Positions 1 through 9,215 are shown, counted from the stretch's first letter. The stretch: DNA of 61,013 nucleotides from Candidatus Heimdallarchaeota archaeon (GCA_021399405.1 JAAFKL010000321.1:1-61013); one strand, 5' to 3'. Program-made: numbers and translations. Notes: generated from the letters alone by a model not told the origin.

Positions 1-1029
1 AAAAAATCTGTAGAATATCTTCAGGAACTTGGATTCATGGCCATGATGGTTTCAGAACAATATGGTGGAAGTGAATTGGACACCCTCAGTTACGCTCTTG
101 CAATGGAAGAGATAAGTGGTGCTTGTGCTAGTACTGGAGTTACGATGAGTGTTAACAATAGTCTCTACGCATTTCCTGTAGAAACCTATGGTACCGATGA
201 ACAGAAGGAGAAATTCCTCAAACCCATCATTTCTAAGAAACTCGGAGCTTTTGGTTTATCCGAACCTGATGCTGGATCTGATGCCGCTGGTCTAAAATCC
301 AGAGCCATCAAAGATGGAGATGATTGGATAATTAATGGGTCAAAAATGTGGATAACAAATGGTGGAGTAGCAGATTATTATGTTATTTTTGCCAATACTA
401 ACCCTGAATTGAAACATCGTGGGGTTTCTGCATTTATATTAGACAAAGACGATCCTGGATTTACAGTTGGTGCTAAAGAGAAAAAATTGGGAATTAGAGC
501 TTCCACCACAACACCACTGCAATTTGATGATTTAAGAATCCCAGAAGACAGATTGCTCGGTGCTGAAGGTGAGGGATTCAAGATAGCAATGTCAACACTT
601 GATGGTGGTCGGATTGGGATTGCATCTCAAGCATTAGGGATTGGACAAGCAGCAATCGATGCTGCAATAGAATATGCAAAAACACGTCATGCATTTGGTG
701 GTCCAATCGCTAGATTTCAAGGACTACAATGGATGATTGCAGACGCGTCAATGGAGCTAGAAGCAGCTAGACTACTTACTTGGAAAGCTGCATTAATGAA
801 GGATGACAAAGTTCGTTTTGTAAAAGAAGCAGCTATGGCAAAATTATATTCTTCTGAAGCTTCAGTAAGAGCTGCAGATATGAGTTTACAAATTCATGGT
901 GGAGCTGGATATTCACGTGATTTTCCAATAGAAAGATACTACAGAGATTCTAAGATAACTGCAATTTATGAAGGAACAAGTGAAATTCTCAGATTGGTAA
1001 TTGCTCGAGAATTAATTGGAAAATTCTAA
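1..1029 (+). CDS. Acyl-CoA dehydrogenase, 5' end outside window
   Basis: FAD-dependent oxidation of acyl-CoA to 2-enoyl-CoA, passing electrons to ETF; fatty- or organic-acid breakdown in the cytosol. The frame is open from base 1 (codons before the ATG at 37 continue the protein), so the N-terminus is cut by the window edge; about 340 of the usual 380 residues remain. Both family signatures are visible: GLSEPDAGSD near residue 85 and the C-terminal QIHGGAGYSRDFPIERYYRD segment followed by AIYEGTSEI, whose Glu is the usual catalytic base of short-chain members. Substrate cannot be told from sequence. It ends about 70 bp before the LigB-like gene in the same direction. Confidence 0.93.
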   Translation, partial: KKSVEYLQELGFMAMMVSEQYGGSELDTLSYALAMEEISGACASTGVTMSVNNSLYAFPVETYGTDEQKEKFLKPIISKKLGAFGLSEPDAGSDAAGLKSRAIKDGDDWIINGSKMWITNGGVADYYVIFANTNPELKHRGVSAFILDKDDPGFTVGAKEKKLGIRASTTTPLQFDDLRIPEDRLLGAEGEGFKIAMSTLDGGRIGIASQALGIGQAAIDAAIEYAKTRHAFGGPIARFQGLQWMIADASMELEAARLLTWKAALMKDDKVRFVKEAAMAKLYSSEASVRAADMSLQIHGGAGYSRDFPIERYYRDSKITAIYEGTSEILRLVIARELIGKF

Positions 1030-1101
1030 ATTTAATTACTTTTACTCAAATTGTTATTTCTCACCAATTAGAGAATTATAACTTGATCAAGATTACCATT
1101 T

Positions 1102-1953
1102 ATGCTAAACTCCATCTATTTCTTACCACATGGAATGCAGATTATCCCAGGTATGGAAGATCCATATAATTTTGATTTTGAAAAACTGCATATTGAGATG
1201 GAAAAAATAAAGGAAGTTTTGGAAAGTGAGAGTTCTGAACTCATAATATTAGTTACGCCTCATGGATTAAATCTGGAAGATAGATTCCTTATTTATGAGC
1301 ACAATGAGTTGATAGGACATTATTATAGAATTCTTGAGAAACAATCAGTAGTCTACGGTGATCTTGTAGACACCAAAAAATGGCAAGGTAGTCAAGAGAC
1401 CTCATTACAGCTAAAGCAATTTTTAACAAATTGTGATATAGATATTGAAGGATTAACCCAGGGTTATGCAGATTATCCGCTAACTCTAGCTTGGGGAGAA
1501 ACTGTACCCTTATACTATTTACCTGAAGAATTAAACCAACAAATATTAGTTATAGGAGTTCCGCGATCAAGACATGATAAGATCTACAATATGCAAGAGT
1601 CCCTGGTAAAATTTGGACAAAGTATAATCGAATTTTGTAAAAATCATAGTAAATCTACTTCAATTATTTTTTCAGGAGATTTATCACACACACATACTGA
1701 AGATGGTCCATATGGATATCATCAATCTTCAAAGGAATTCGATAGGCTAGTGCAACTCTGGTCAACTGATCCAAAACGTGAGATATTTGAGGAAATACTT
1801 GAATTACAGAAAACAGCTTTAGCTTGTGGGATGGCAGGGATTTCTATGTTACAGGGAATAGCAGATAAGTACCAAATATATCTCAAAACTAGTTATTATG
1901 ATTTACCGACCTATTTTGGAATGATTGTTAATCAGTGGAAGTTAAATATCTAA
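1102..1953 (+). CDS. LigB/MEMO-superfamily protein (class III extradiol dioxygenase-like)
   Basis: 283 residues, the size of a LigB catalytic subunit. Visible motifs: an N-terminal LPHG with His near residue 10, a second TPHG near residue 54, and SGDLSHTHTEDG near residue 192, which fits the His/Asp metal-binding pattern of the LigB (class III ring-opening dioxygenase) and MEMO fold. A late GMAGIS stretch is also typical. In this superfamily some members cleave catechols with non-haem Fe(II), others have unknown or non-catalytic roles, so the reaction is not assigned. ATG start at 1102; an AT-rich TATA-like stretch lies about 25-30 bp before it. Confidence 0.7.
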   Translation: MLNSIYFLPHGMQIIPGMEDPYNFDFEKLHIEMEKIKEVLESESSELIILVTPHGLNLEDRFLIYEHNELIGHYYRILEKQSVVYGDLVDTKKWQGSQETSLQLKQFLTNCDIDIEGLTQGYADYPLTLAWGETVPLYYLPEELNQQILVIGVPRSRHDKIYNMQESLVKFGQSIIEFCKNHSKSTSIIFSGDLSHTHTEDGPYGYHQSSKEFDRLVQLWSTDPKREIFEEILELQKTALACGMAGISMLQGIADKYQIYLKTSYYDLPTYFGMIVNQWKLNI

Positions 1954-1958
1954 ATTGT

Positions 1959-4286
1959 TTAGTGCTCTGGCATGTGGAATACGATTACAGCTGAGTTTAC
2001 CCTACGCATTATACGATAAGCTAATCTAGTTCTCAATCGATTCCATAATCCTTCATCCTTTGTATGTCCAATTAAAACTGCATCTGGCTCATGTTTTTCA
2101 GTTGCAAGCACAAGTGACTTAACAAAACTATGACCATATAATAAGGTTGATTCAGCATTCAAGTTCAACCGATCAGTTAGTTCCTGTGCGTATTTTCTGA
2201 AATTTTCACCGCTTCGAATAACTTCAGGAAACTTGGCTGCATCTGAAAGACTAATGGTTTGTGGTATTTGAACGATATGATAAGTATGAACTTTGCTAGT
2301 TGGTCCTGCAGAAGATATAATATTTGCCCATCTACCAAGATAAGAATCTCTTTCAGATCCATCAAATAGTAAAAACATGTTTTCAATCTCATCCCTTCGT
2401 TGGCCATATTTAGGAGGATGAACTTGAAGCACAGCTGAGTCCACATTATCTACAACATGCTTAGAGACACTTTTATCTAGTAATCTCTCAAGGAATCCTT
2501 TCTTTCTCCTAGAGGCCATAGTAATTAGTTGATAATCTCCGTCATTGTAAGTATCGATAATCTGCTCAGGGATAGTCTTGTGATTACCTTTCTTAACACC
2601 TTTCTTAGCGTTTTTCTTGATAACTACATTATAATCTACTTGATATTTGTCAAAGTATTCTTTAGCTTTATCCAATTTCGATTCTTTATTTCCGATATAC
2701 AGAATCGTTACTTTGACATTGTATTTTCGTGCAATTAGCGCTGATATCTGCCAATTCTGGGTTTCGAATTTCTCGCCTGAAATAGGAACTAACATGTTAT
2801 TCAAATCGATAAAGAAATCGTCTGTTCGGGCATGTGTGGCACTGAATTCTGCGATTAACTCTTTTCCTAAGGGTGGTAAATCGTATTTGGTTTCATCCAC
2901 TTCAACGTCTTTTTGGATATTTTTATTAATAAATATCCAAAGAAAAGTTACTCCTGTAAACACCAGTAAAACAATTATTGCAAGTAAAGACTCCTCAAGA
3001 TGAGTAAAAAAGAAACCGAATACTAATAACATAAATATGATAATTAGAACTGTTGCCACTTTCGCAATTATATTTCTTTCCTCTTTGAAAATTTTAAGGA
3101 TTGCAACATTAATCGATAAGAAAATACCAAGGAAAATGATAGATCCAACTTCTGCAATCTCTTCCGCGTTTCCAAAGAATGTAAAAAGCCAAGAAATGGT
3201 ACTAGTGACTATTATCGCCAAGTAAGGGACTCTAGACTTTTTACTGATAACAGCCAGTTTTTTTGGAAAAGCACCGTAATCCGACATCACATAAGCTAAT
3301 CTAGAAGAACCAAGCAATGTGGCATTAATAGCAGATGTTGTACTAGCTGCAGCACCAAGTGTGATCAAGAGTACTGCCCATCCTCCCAAAAATTCTACAG
3401 CCTGGATTAAAGCAGCTTCATCTATCTCGTTTGGATCTTTTACAAGGCTGAAGGTTGCAAAGGTCACAACCATGTAGGTGATCGTAACTGTGATCACAGA
3501 GATATACATTCCTCTCTTAACATCTCGAGCTGGATATTTCATCTCTTCTACGGTATTCGCAATTACTTGAAACCCTTCATACGAGACAAATATAACTGCT
3601 GCACCGATCACAATTCCACTAAAACCACCAAATATATCTCCATTATCTGAAAGCCCATATGGATCTTCATCATTAGCAAATGGAGAATACCTTTCTCCCT
3701 TAAAATACAAGATTCCTAGGAATCCTATGAAAAATAATACTCCAAGCTTGAAAGCTACAATTACATTTTGTATTGTCCCTGTCTCCTTAACTCCTCGCAA
3801 ATTAATTATCATAAATATGAAGATTGAAAAAAATGCTAAAACTTTACGCCCAGTAAATAAATCGGAATTATTGGTATCAAAAAAATGACTACCTGTTATA
3901 TCGTGAATAAATTCACTGGTATAAAGGCCGAATGTAAATGCATACAAAGCGATTGTAACAGAATAACCAAGCCAAAGCATTGTACCAATTGAATCCCCAA
4001 TTATCGGCTTATCTGCAAAACCTTTTCTCAAAATAACGAATTCTCCTCCTGCACTTGGATATTTGCTAACTAAACGAAAATAACTGTTCGCAGTTAAAAA
4101 TGCAATTACTCCACCGAGAAAGAAGCTTATCATGGCTGCAGGTCCAGCAATTCCAGCAAGTCGACCTAATACTGAAAATATACCACCACCAATCATTGCT
4201 CCAACTGCGATCGAAACCGCTTCTTTCAATCCCAACTCCTTTGCAAATTCTGTATTGGATCCTTCAGAGGAAATTTGTTCTACCAT
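1959..4286 (-). CDS. APC-superfamily amino acid permease with C-terminal universal-stress domains
   Basis: 775 residues. The first about 460 residues hold some twelve membrane segments and the APC N-terminal motif GAMIGGGIFSVLG near residue 28, so this is a secondary transporter of amino acids or amines in the cell membrane. After a charged linker come two UspA-like cytoplasmic domains (about 495-635 and 640-775), the second with the nucleotide-loop-like LIGHTKDEG. Such permease-Usp fusions are common in archaea, where the Usp part is presumed regulatory. The gene converges on the LigB-like gene with 5 bp between stops. Substrate unknown. Confidence 0.88.
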   Translation of the reverse strand: MVEQISSEGSNTEFAKELGLKEAVSIAVGAMIGGGIFSVLGRLAGIAGPAAMISFFLGGVIAFLTANSYFRLVSKYPSAGGEFVILRKGFADKPIIGDSIGTMLWLGYSVTIALYAFTFGLYTSEFIHDITGSHFFDTNNSDLFTGRKVLAFFSIFIFMIINLRGVKETGTIQNVIVAFKLGVLFFIGFLGILYFKGERYSPFANDEDPYGLSDNGDIFGGFSGIVIGAAVIFVSYEGFQVIANTVEEMKYPARDVKRGMYISVITVTITYMVVTFATFSLVKDPNEIDEAALIQAVEFLGGWAVLLITLGAAASTTSAINATLLGSSRLAYVMSDYGAFPKKLAVISKKSRVPYLAIIVTSTISWLFTFFGNAEEIAEVGSIIFLGIFLSINVAILKIFKEERNIIAKVATVLIIIFMLLVFGFFFTHLEESLLAIIVLLVFTGVTFLWIFINKNIQKDVEVDETKYDLPPLGKELIAEFSATHARTDDFFIDLNNMLVPISGEKFETQNWQISALIARKYNVKVTILYIGNKESKLDKAKEYFDKYQVDYNVVIKKNAKKGVKKGNHKTIPEQIIDTYNDGDYQLITMASRRKKGFLERLLDKSVSKHVVDNVDSAVLQVHPPKYGQRRDEIENMFLLFDGSERDSYLGRWANIISSAGPTSKVHTYHIVQIPQTISLSDAAKFPEVIRSGENFRKYAQELTDRLNLNAESTLLYGHSFVKSLVLATEKHEPDAVLIGHTKDEGLWNRLRTRLAYRIMRRVNSAVIVFHMPEH

Positions 4287-4376
4287 GTTCTATAATGCTC
4301 AGCAATATTATCCCTTTTTGAATGATATTGTTTCACACTATGTTTTTTATTATTGTACAAAATTTAGTAATACAGA

Positions 4377-4811
4377 TCACATATCATCAAATATTGTGAC
4401 ACGTTTGTGCCATTCCTTTTGTAGATGAGCATCCAATTCTTTGAATGAACCTGAGGAATGGTAGGTTAATAGTAATTGAGTTGTGTCAATAGATCGTTGA
4501 GAGGAGCTCAGCATCACACTAAAGATAATGGTTTTGTCTGGAAAAATGATGTTGGAATCAAAATCAGCTTCAAACATAAATACGACATCGTACAGAATAT
4601 TGGTCGATCTAAGAAAGTCAGCAAACTTTGTCAATCGTCTATACAGATCTTGGTCCAAATTAGATAGAATAAGAATATCACCATCATCTTTGTTGAGTAC
4701 AGTAAGACCGATATCGGGGGGGACAGGATGTTTTAGTTCAGGTAACCAGAGACGTAATTGGTGTATTTGTCCTAAACTAGTTAACAAAAGAATGCGTTGT
4801 GCAATGTTCAT
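4377..4811 (-). CDS. Hypothetical protein, tandem paralogue of the next gene
   Basis: About 144 residues from the ATG at 4811; a TTG five codons upstream (4826) is an alternative start. No recognised domain. It is predicted soluble and alpha/beta. It clearly shares its layout with the protein at 4885-5280: an N-terminal helix ending in QLRLWLP versus QIRIWMQ, a middle ILSNLDQDLYRRL versus LISDMEQNLMGKL, then DFLRS versus DFLKS and a C-terminal helix with W. Same-strand tandem neighbours, so a local duplication. Size and pattern would suit a small longin/roadblock-like or other adaptor fold, but this is only a guess. Confidence 0.6.
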   Translation of the reverse strand: MNIAQRILLLTSLGQIHQLRLWLPELKHPVPPDIGLTVLNKDDGDILILSNLDQDLYRRLTKFADFLRSTNILYDVVFMFEADFDSNIIFPDKTIIFSVMLSSSQRSIDTTQLLLTYHSSGSFKELDAHLQKEWHKRVTIFDDM

Positions 4812-4884
4812 TTTTGATGAATTCAATATGACCTTAAATGATCATTATAATAATTTTTTATCCTAGATTTGAATTATTCGTAAT

Positions 4885-5280
4885 TTATTGATTAATCAGT
4901 TTAATCCAATCGATCTTAAGCCTTTCTGCAAAGTGTAATTTATCAGCGGCATTGGTATGAAGTAAAACCATTTGTCCGTATGCAGTTAGTAAAACAGTAA
5001 ATTCGGTTAGATCATACCGTGATTCGTAATCAATTTCAATTTCAGACAAGTTTTTTCCAAATGCATTAATAGATTTCAGAAAATCATGCGTTTCACCCAA
5101 TTTACCCATTAAGTTCTGCTCCATATCAGAAATCAAGAATAATAATGAAGCCTCAGATTCAATACAATCCATAAAATCAGGTGGTGAAAAATTTGAACAT
5201 TCATTGGGTTGCATCCAAATTCTGATCTGTTTTATTTCTGCCAGTTGAGCCAATGCGAGAAAGTGATCTTGGAAACCCAC
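4885..5280 (-). CDS. Hypothetical protein, tandem paralogue
   Basis: 131 residues, GTG start at 5280 (no ATG nearby). Paralogous to the product of 4377-4811 by shared spacing of hydrophobic and Trp/Asp residues (QIRIWM near residue 18, LISDMEQNL near 50, DFLKS near 67). Function unknown; predicted cytoplasmic with alternating strands and helices. It is divergent from the small metal-binding gene at 5403; the about 120 bp between them must carry both promoters. Confidence 0.6.
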   Translation of the reverse strand: MGFQDHFLALAQLAEIKQIRIWMQPNECSNFSPPDFMDCIESEASLLFLISDMEQNLMGKLGETHDFLKSINAFGKNLSEIEIDYESRYDLTEFTVLLTAYGQMVLLHTNAADKLHFAERLKIDWIKLINQ

Positions 5281-5402
5281 AACAACAATATTTTGTTTAC
5301 CTAGAAAAATCTAGCAACGATTTTTTGGACAAACGCGTTTTTTCTAAATAATTCACTAACAGATACGATAGATAAATATTAGTTGCTGCGGAGAAGGAGA
5401 TA

Positions 5403-5639
5403 ATGGAAAGACCCCGAACAGAAACGGTTACCTCAGTGTGTGCATGTCAATCCTGTGTCAATCGACGTGATTTTGTCATCCTTGAAATATACCGCGGAAA
5501 GGAATTCATCTTTTGTCAAGATGAATGTGTTGTTGAATTTAAAGAGGATCCAGAGAAATTTCTCAAATCAGATCATTTCAAGGTTTCCTTCAAGGATTTA
5601 CCTGATTCGGATATTGATGATACAGTAGATTTGCTATAA
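5403..5639 (+). CDS. Small TRASH/YHS-like metal-binding protein
   Basis: 78 residues with CACQSC near residue 13 and FCQDECVVEF near residue 36, inside an EIYRGKEFIFC...F..DPEKFL pattern that resembles TRASH/YHS domains, which bind Cu or Zn in metal sensing and trafficking. The start is supported by a strong AAGGAG ribosome-binding site (5394-5399) four bases before the ATG. It sits just upstream of the multi-TM His protein and a cupredoxin in the same direction, so a copper delivery or sensing role is a reasonable inference. Confidence 0.65.
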   Translation: MERPRTETVTSVCACQSCVNRRDFVILEIYRGKEFIFCQDECVVEFKEDPEKFLKSDHFKVSFKDLPDSDIDDTVDLL

Positions 5640-5744
5640 AATGCATAGAAAAGCGATGAAACCATTAAATTTTGCATGCAATAATTGTATAGTAAAAGCA
5701 GAACGCTGGAAATTGTTTTAAAGTGATTTTCAACTGACGGTTCA

Positions 5745-7067
5745 ATGTATGCTAAAGAAGTAAAAAATGCCGAACTAAAGGCAAAGATACAATTATCATT
5801 CATGGAAGCAATGGCAATTTTTGTGTTCACCATTTTTATTGGTATCCTAAATGCAGTCGATATGGTTGATTTTAAAAGAGGAGAATTATTATTTCATCTT
5901 CACTCTGGTACCATAGGTTGGTTATCACTTTCAGCAGTAACTTTACTAGTATGGTATTTTACAGGAGAGAGAGATCTTGATGAAGAAAGCCTTAAAATGG
6001 CAAATAACGTTTTAAAATTTGCTCAGATTATTATTCCAATCTATGTAGCACTCTTCTATCTTGGGTTTACTTTGGCCGATGGGGAGGATGTTCTTAGATT
6101 TATCCCCTTCGGAAGTGGTGGGGATGGGTACTTCGCATTACTGGTAATTGGAGCTATTGCTGCAACCGGTGTATTTGGGTATACCTGTTATTTTGCTTTT
6201 ATCGAGCTAGATAAAATTGATTTGAAAACGACGCCACATTATCTGTTCCTTGGTGCTATGCTTACATCAACTTATGGTGGACTCTTTGGTATGATACTTG
6301 AAATACAAAATTTGATTGGAGAAAATCTTTATGATGTCGAAGCTGGCCAGGATGGAGTAGCAGCTCATGCAGCCGCCATGGAGGCAGGATATCTATTCAT
6401 GTTCATTACAGCCGTTCTTGAATGGCAGATAATAGGAGATAAGATGGAGAAAATCTCAACCAGCGGTTATTTACAAACTGGTGCTTTGTTCTTTGCAGGA
6501 TTGACAGTTGCAATTGGTGCAGGTTTCAATCTCGAACCATTGTTGATGATAAATTTACCACTCTTACTCCTTGCATTTGTTTTGATAATAATTCGAGTTT
6601 TCATTAAAATTGATCCAAAAAGCATAGTTGGAACTGGACCAGACCGATTTTTCCTTCCAGCAGCGATTGGATTATCACTTTCGATCGGTTTCTTCCTTTA
6701 TTTGGTAAGCACTATCTTGGGAGGGAAAGATCCTAATACATTATTTGAAAGCCCATGGTTCATCGGTCTATTTTTGGCTAATGTACATTCTTTATTCGTG
6801 GGTGCTGCAACTGGAGCAATTCTTGCCTCTATTCTAGTGCTACTGAAAGATGCTGATGAAGAAAATAAACGATTGGAGAATATAGGATTTGCTTTTATGT
6901 ATGTCGGACTTCTTGGATTTGTCATTACTCTTGTATATCGAGGAGATCAGCTAGAGAATGGAGGATCTGGTGATGTAAGCACACATATTGCTGCAGTGAT
7001 GGGAATAGGTTTGTATTTGATTCTCTATACTCTTTTCACCAGATTCAGAAAAGTAAGAAGTCAATAA
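5745..7067 (+). CDS. Multispanning membrane protein with haem-copper-oxidase-like His motifs
   Basis: 440 residues with about 11-12 hydrophobic segments. His residues sit at helix starts or ends: FHLHSGTIGW near residue 52, HAAAMEAG near 205, ANVHSLFVG near 345 and STHIAAVMG near 413. The HxHxxxxGW pattern resembles the haem-ligand helix of haem-copper-oxidase-type subunit I proteins and related haem-binding membrane proteins (NorB/CcoN-like), but no full catalytic centre (extra His trio, YHPEV-type motif) is seen. It may be a non-catalytic relative or a haem/copper membrane protein. It is followed after 12-63 bp by a cupredoxin gene, which fits an electron-transfer or copper setting. Confidence 0.5.
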   Translation: MYAKEVKNAELKAKIQLSFMEAMAIFVFTIFIGILNAVDMVDFKRGELLFHLHSGTIGWLSLSAVTLLVWYFTGERDLDEESLKMANNVLKFAQIIIPIYVALFYLGFTLADGEDVLRFIPFGSGGDGYFALLVIGAIAATGVFGYTCYFAFIELDKIDLKTTPHYLFLGAMLTSTYGGLFGMILEIQNLIGENLYDVEAGQDGVAAHAAAMEAGYLFMFITAVLEWQIIGDKMEKISTSGYLQTGALFFAGLTVAIGAGFNLEPLLMINLPLLLLAFVLIIIRVFIKIDPKSIVGTGPDRFFLPAAIGLSLSIGFFLYLVSTILGGKDPNTLFESPWFIGLFLANVHSLFVGAATGAILASILVLLKDADEENKRLENIGFAFMYVGLLGFVITLVYRGDQLENGGSGDVSTHIAAVMGIGLYLILYTLFTRFRKVRSQ

Positions 7068-7130
7068 TAAACAGAATAATTGCTACCCTTAGAAATAAAC
7101 AAATATAATTTCAATTTATCACAGATTATA

Positions 7131-7634
7131 GTGAGAAATTCAAGGATTTACTTTTGGATCTTAATATTATGTTTTTTGATTATTCCCATTAATGGAGAAG
7201 CACAGAATTCAGGTCCAATAACCCATGAGGTAACAGTTCGAAATTATGCATTTTCTCCTTCTGAACTTCAAATCAATGTTGGTGACATTGTTGTTTTCAA
7301 ATGGGATGATGGAGCAATAGGACACAATGTTGCTCAAGTAGGTAGTTCAAAGGAAGCCAATTACGATGATGGATTTCGATCAGGAAGTCCACAAAATGGA
7401 CTTGCTGAATGGACTTTGTCAAGTACATATACGCAGGAAAATGCAACTTTGTATTATATATGTGAACCACATGTGTTTTCACATAACATGCGAGGTAAAA
7501 TTATTGTGGGTGCAGGATCTGATGAAAGTGACAGTGGAGGAAATTTGGGAGTAATCCTTGCTATTTTTCTTGGAACCGGAGTTTTCACATTTGCTGTAAT
7601 AATATATTTACAGAAAAAGAAAAAGTCAGTATAG
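7131..7634 (+). CDS. Membrane-anchored cupredoxin (plastocyanin-like)
   Basis: Type-1 blue copper protein facing outside the membrane. Ligands are visible: His in IGHNV near residue 65 and the CEPHVFSHNM cluster (Cys, His, Met) near residue 115. I prefer the GTG at 7131, which gives a compact signal peptide (RNSR, hydrophobic core, cleavage after GEAQ); the frame also has a TTG at 7080. A C-terminal hydrophobic helix and a Lys-rich tail anchor the protein. It follows the His-motif membrane protein in the same direction and is likely co-transcribed, so it probably passes electrons to or from it. Confidence 0.85.
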   Translation: MRNSRIYFWILILCFLIIPINGEAQNSGPITHEVTVRNYAFSPSELQINVGDIVVFKWDDGAIGHNVAQVGSSKEANYDDGFRSGSPQNGLAEWTLSSTYTQENATLYYICEPHVFSHNMRGKIIVGAGSDESDSGGNLGVILAIFLGTGVFTFAVIIYLQKKKKSV

Positions 7635-7676
7635 ACCCTGTATTAGAAAATCAAATCGTTCAATACAGTTTAAACC

Positions 7677-7720
7677 AGTATGATGATTGTCTCATATTAG
7701 TATGATGATTGTCTTATATT
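7677..7720. repeat. 22-bp tandem direct repeat, two units
   Basis: Two adjacent 22-bp units (7677-7698 and 7699-7720) differ at one base. Each contains ATGATGATTGTC. They lie between the cupredoxin stop and the promoter of the next regulator gene. They could be paired binding sites or a chance duplication. Confidence 0.7.
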
Positions 7721-7816
7721 TATCAGAACGGGTATATTATTAATGAGGACCCATTCTTATGTTTTTGGGAATATTAAGTAGTATAGATAATGAAGCTCCT
7801 ATTCCGCAGAGTAAAT

Positions 7817-7867
7817 CTTTATATATGCACCAGTGACACATTACTTGTAAGTAAATTACAAGTGTCA
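7817..7867 (+). promoter_or_regulatory. TATA box and palindromic operator before the HTH gene at 7871
   Basis: A TATA-like CTTTATATATG (7817-7827) is followed by an inverted repeat: ACTTGTAA (7843-7850), 5-bp spacer, TTACAAGT (7856-7863), both arms perfect, with flanking TGACAC (7834-7839) and GTGTCA (7862-7867). Transcription from this TATA box would start inside the palindrome, just before the ATG at 7871. That is the classic place for an autorepressor site. Confidence 0.6.
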
Positions 7868-7870
7868 ATT

Positions 7871-8164
7871 ATGTTAAACATATATAAACTACCAAAACTC
7901 CCCAAATCTTCAAAAAGACTAATTTTAGCCATATCAGAATATGGAAGCTTGACACAAAAACAGCTTATTGCCAAGGTTAAAATGCCGGCAAAAACTGTTC
8001 GTTACGCTTTGAAAAAGCTGAGCGAAGAAAACCTTATTGTTTCACAGCATAATCTCGAAGATATGCGAAGCATGTTTTACAATTTAAATCCAGATATTGA
8101 TTTCGTAATCATGGATCAACATATACAAGACGCAAGAATTTTAGTTGAAGCCGAAGTCGCTTAG
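7871..8164 (+). CDS. Small winged-helix transcription regulator (MarR-like)
   Basis: 97 residues from the ATG at 7871. The frame is open further up to 7790, but that part overlaps the TATA box and palindrome. The protein is one winged helix: LILAISEYGSLTQKQLIAKV, recognition helix PAKTVRYALKKL, then SEENLIVSQ and a wing. No sensor domain is seen apart from a short C-terminal helix. The palindrome at 7843-7863 suggests negative autoregulation. A second HTH gene follows after about 35 bp and is probably in the same transcript. Confidence 0.72.
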   Translation: MLNIYKLPKLPKSSKRLILAISEYGSLTQKQLIAKVKMPAKTVRYALKKLSEENLIVSQHNLEDMRSMFYNLNPDIDFVIMDQHIQDARILVEAEVA

Positions 8165-8200
8165 AAAAGATAAAGTCCATATAGGTATGTGAGGAAAAGA

Positions 8201-9019
8201 ATGGGAAAAATTCATGATTGCTCATTACATTCCGATAAACTCCATTGTACCCATTCCAGTGAAACACTACTCCTACTTCTGAGTAGATCACTTTGGCCAC
8301 TCACAATCAAAGAGATGTCTGAACTCAGTGGATTACATCGAAATACAATCCGAGGAACACTCAAAGGATTAATGGGTACTAAGATCAAAGCTATTGGAGT
8401 AAAAAAAGAGGGAGAGAAGACGAAGAATACCAAGATAGATCAATATTACTATTCTGGAATTAATGACTTTTACAGATCAATCGCAGGAGCAATAGAAAAA
8501 TTACCCGTTAGTCAGGAGTTAAAAACACAAATAGCTCGAAATTTAGCCTATAATCTGGTAAATGACCGTCTCAAAGAAGCCTTGGATAATGAAAAACATC
8601 AAGCACATGCAGTTCCTCATGAAGCACTCTTACACATTAAAATGGCCTATCCATTCACAGATGTAGATGTGGATAATAAGGGTAGTATGTTTTCAAAAAC
8701 AAAATTTGTTAGAAGAGCAAACAAGGGAAAATTAAAGCCTGATGATTTTAATCTACGAGTTCATGGATGCCTTTGTAATGCGGATCAAGAAGTACATTTA
8801 CCCTGTCATATGGTTATTGGAGCATTGGAAGGTGCTTTTGAAGGATCTATTGGTTTCAAAACTGTTGTTAAATGGGTATCATCCGGAGTGGATGATCGGG
8901 CAGGTAATTATTGCGAATACAATATCAAGCTTGAAGAAGGAGAAAAGAAGGGTATCTCAATGGAAGACTGGCAAGAATCATTTACCAAAACACCGATGGA
9001 ACGATTTATGGTTTTATAA
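8201..9019 (+). CDS. HTH regulator with Cys-containing C-terminal sensor-like domain
   Basis: 272 residues from the ATG at 8201, chosen because GAGG lies at 8191-8194; a GTG at 8189 is also in frame. An N-terminal winged helix (about 20-75: LTIKEMSELSGLHRNTIRGT) is followed by a larger domain. This has a Cys cluster, HGCLCN...LPC near residues 185-205, and later YCEYNI, with a G-rich helix ALEGAFEG between. The order resembles V4R/hydrocarbon-binding-type sensor domains, in which Cys near the end bind metal, but I am not certain. It probably senses a small molecule or redox state and acts with the upstream small regulator. Confidence 0.6.
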   Translation: MGKIHDCSLHSDKLHCTHSSETLLLLLSRSLWPLTIKEMSELSGLHRNTIRGTLKGLMGTKIKAIGVKKEGEKTKNTKIDQYYYSGINDFYRSIAGAIEKLPVSQELKTQIARNLAYNLVNDRLKEALDNEKHQAHAVPHEALLHIKMAYPFTDVDVDNKGSMFSKTKFVRRANKGKLKPDDFNLRVHGCLCNADQEVHLPCHMVIGALEGAFEGSIGFKTVVKWVSSGVDDRAGNYCEYNIKLEEGEKKGISMEDWQESFTKTPMERFMVL

Positions 9020-9215
9020 AGAATCAGTCGGGCGTTGAGTATCATCAAATATAAGTATCCGAATTTAACCCATACAATTCAATAGAGATTATTCTTAATT
9101 AAAAACAAATTTTCAATTTATACAATCTTAAGGGTTTTAATGGAGTAGATTCACCGAAGGTTAAGCAGATTTACAATCAATTATAGGAGTATCTGCAAAA
9201 CCTACGTGACTAACT

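Noticed and set aside
2529..3225. Plus-strand ORFs inside the APC transporter gene
   Set aside because: Hydrophobic shadow frames opposite membrane-helix codons; no start signals or known motifs.
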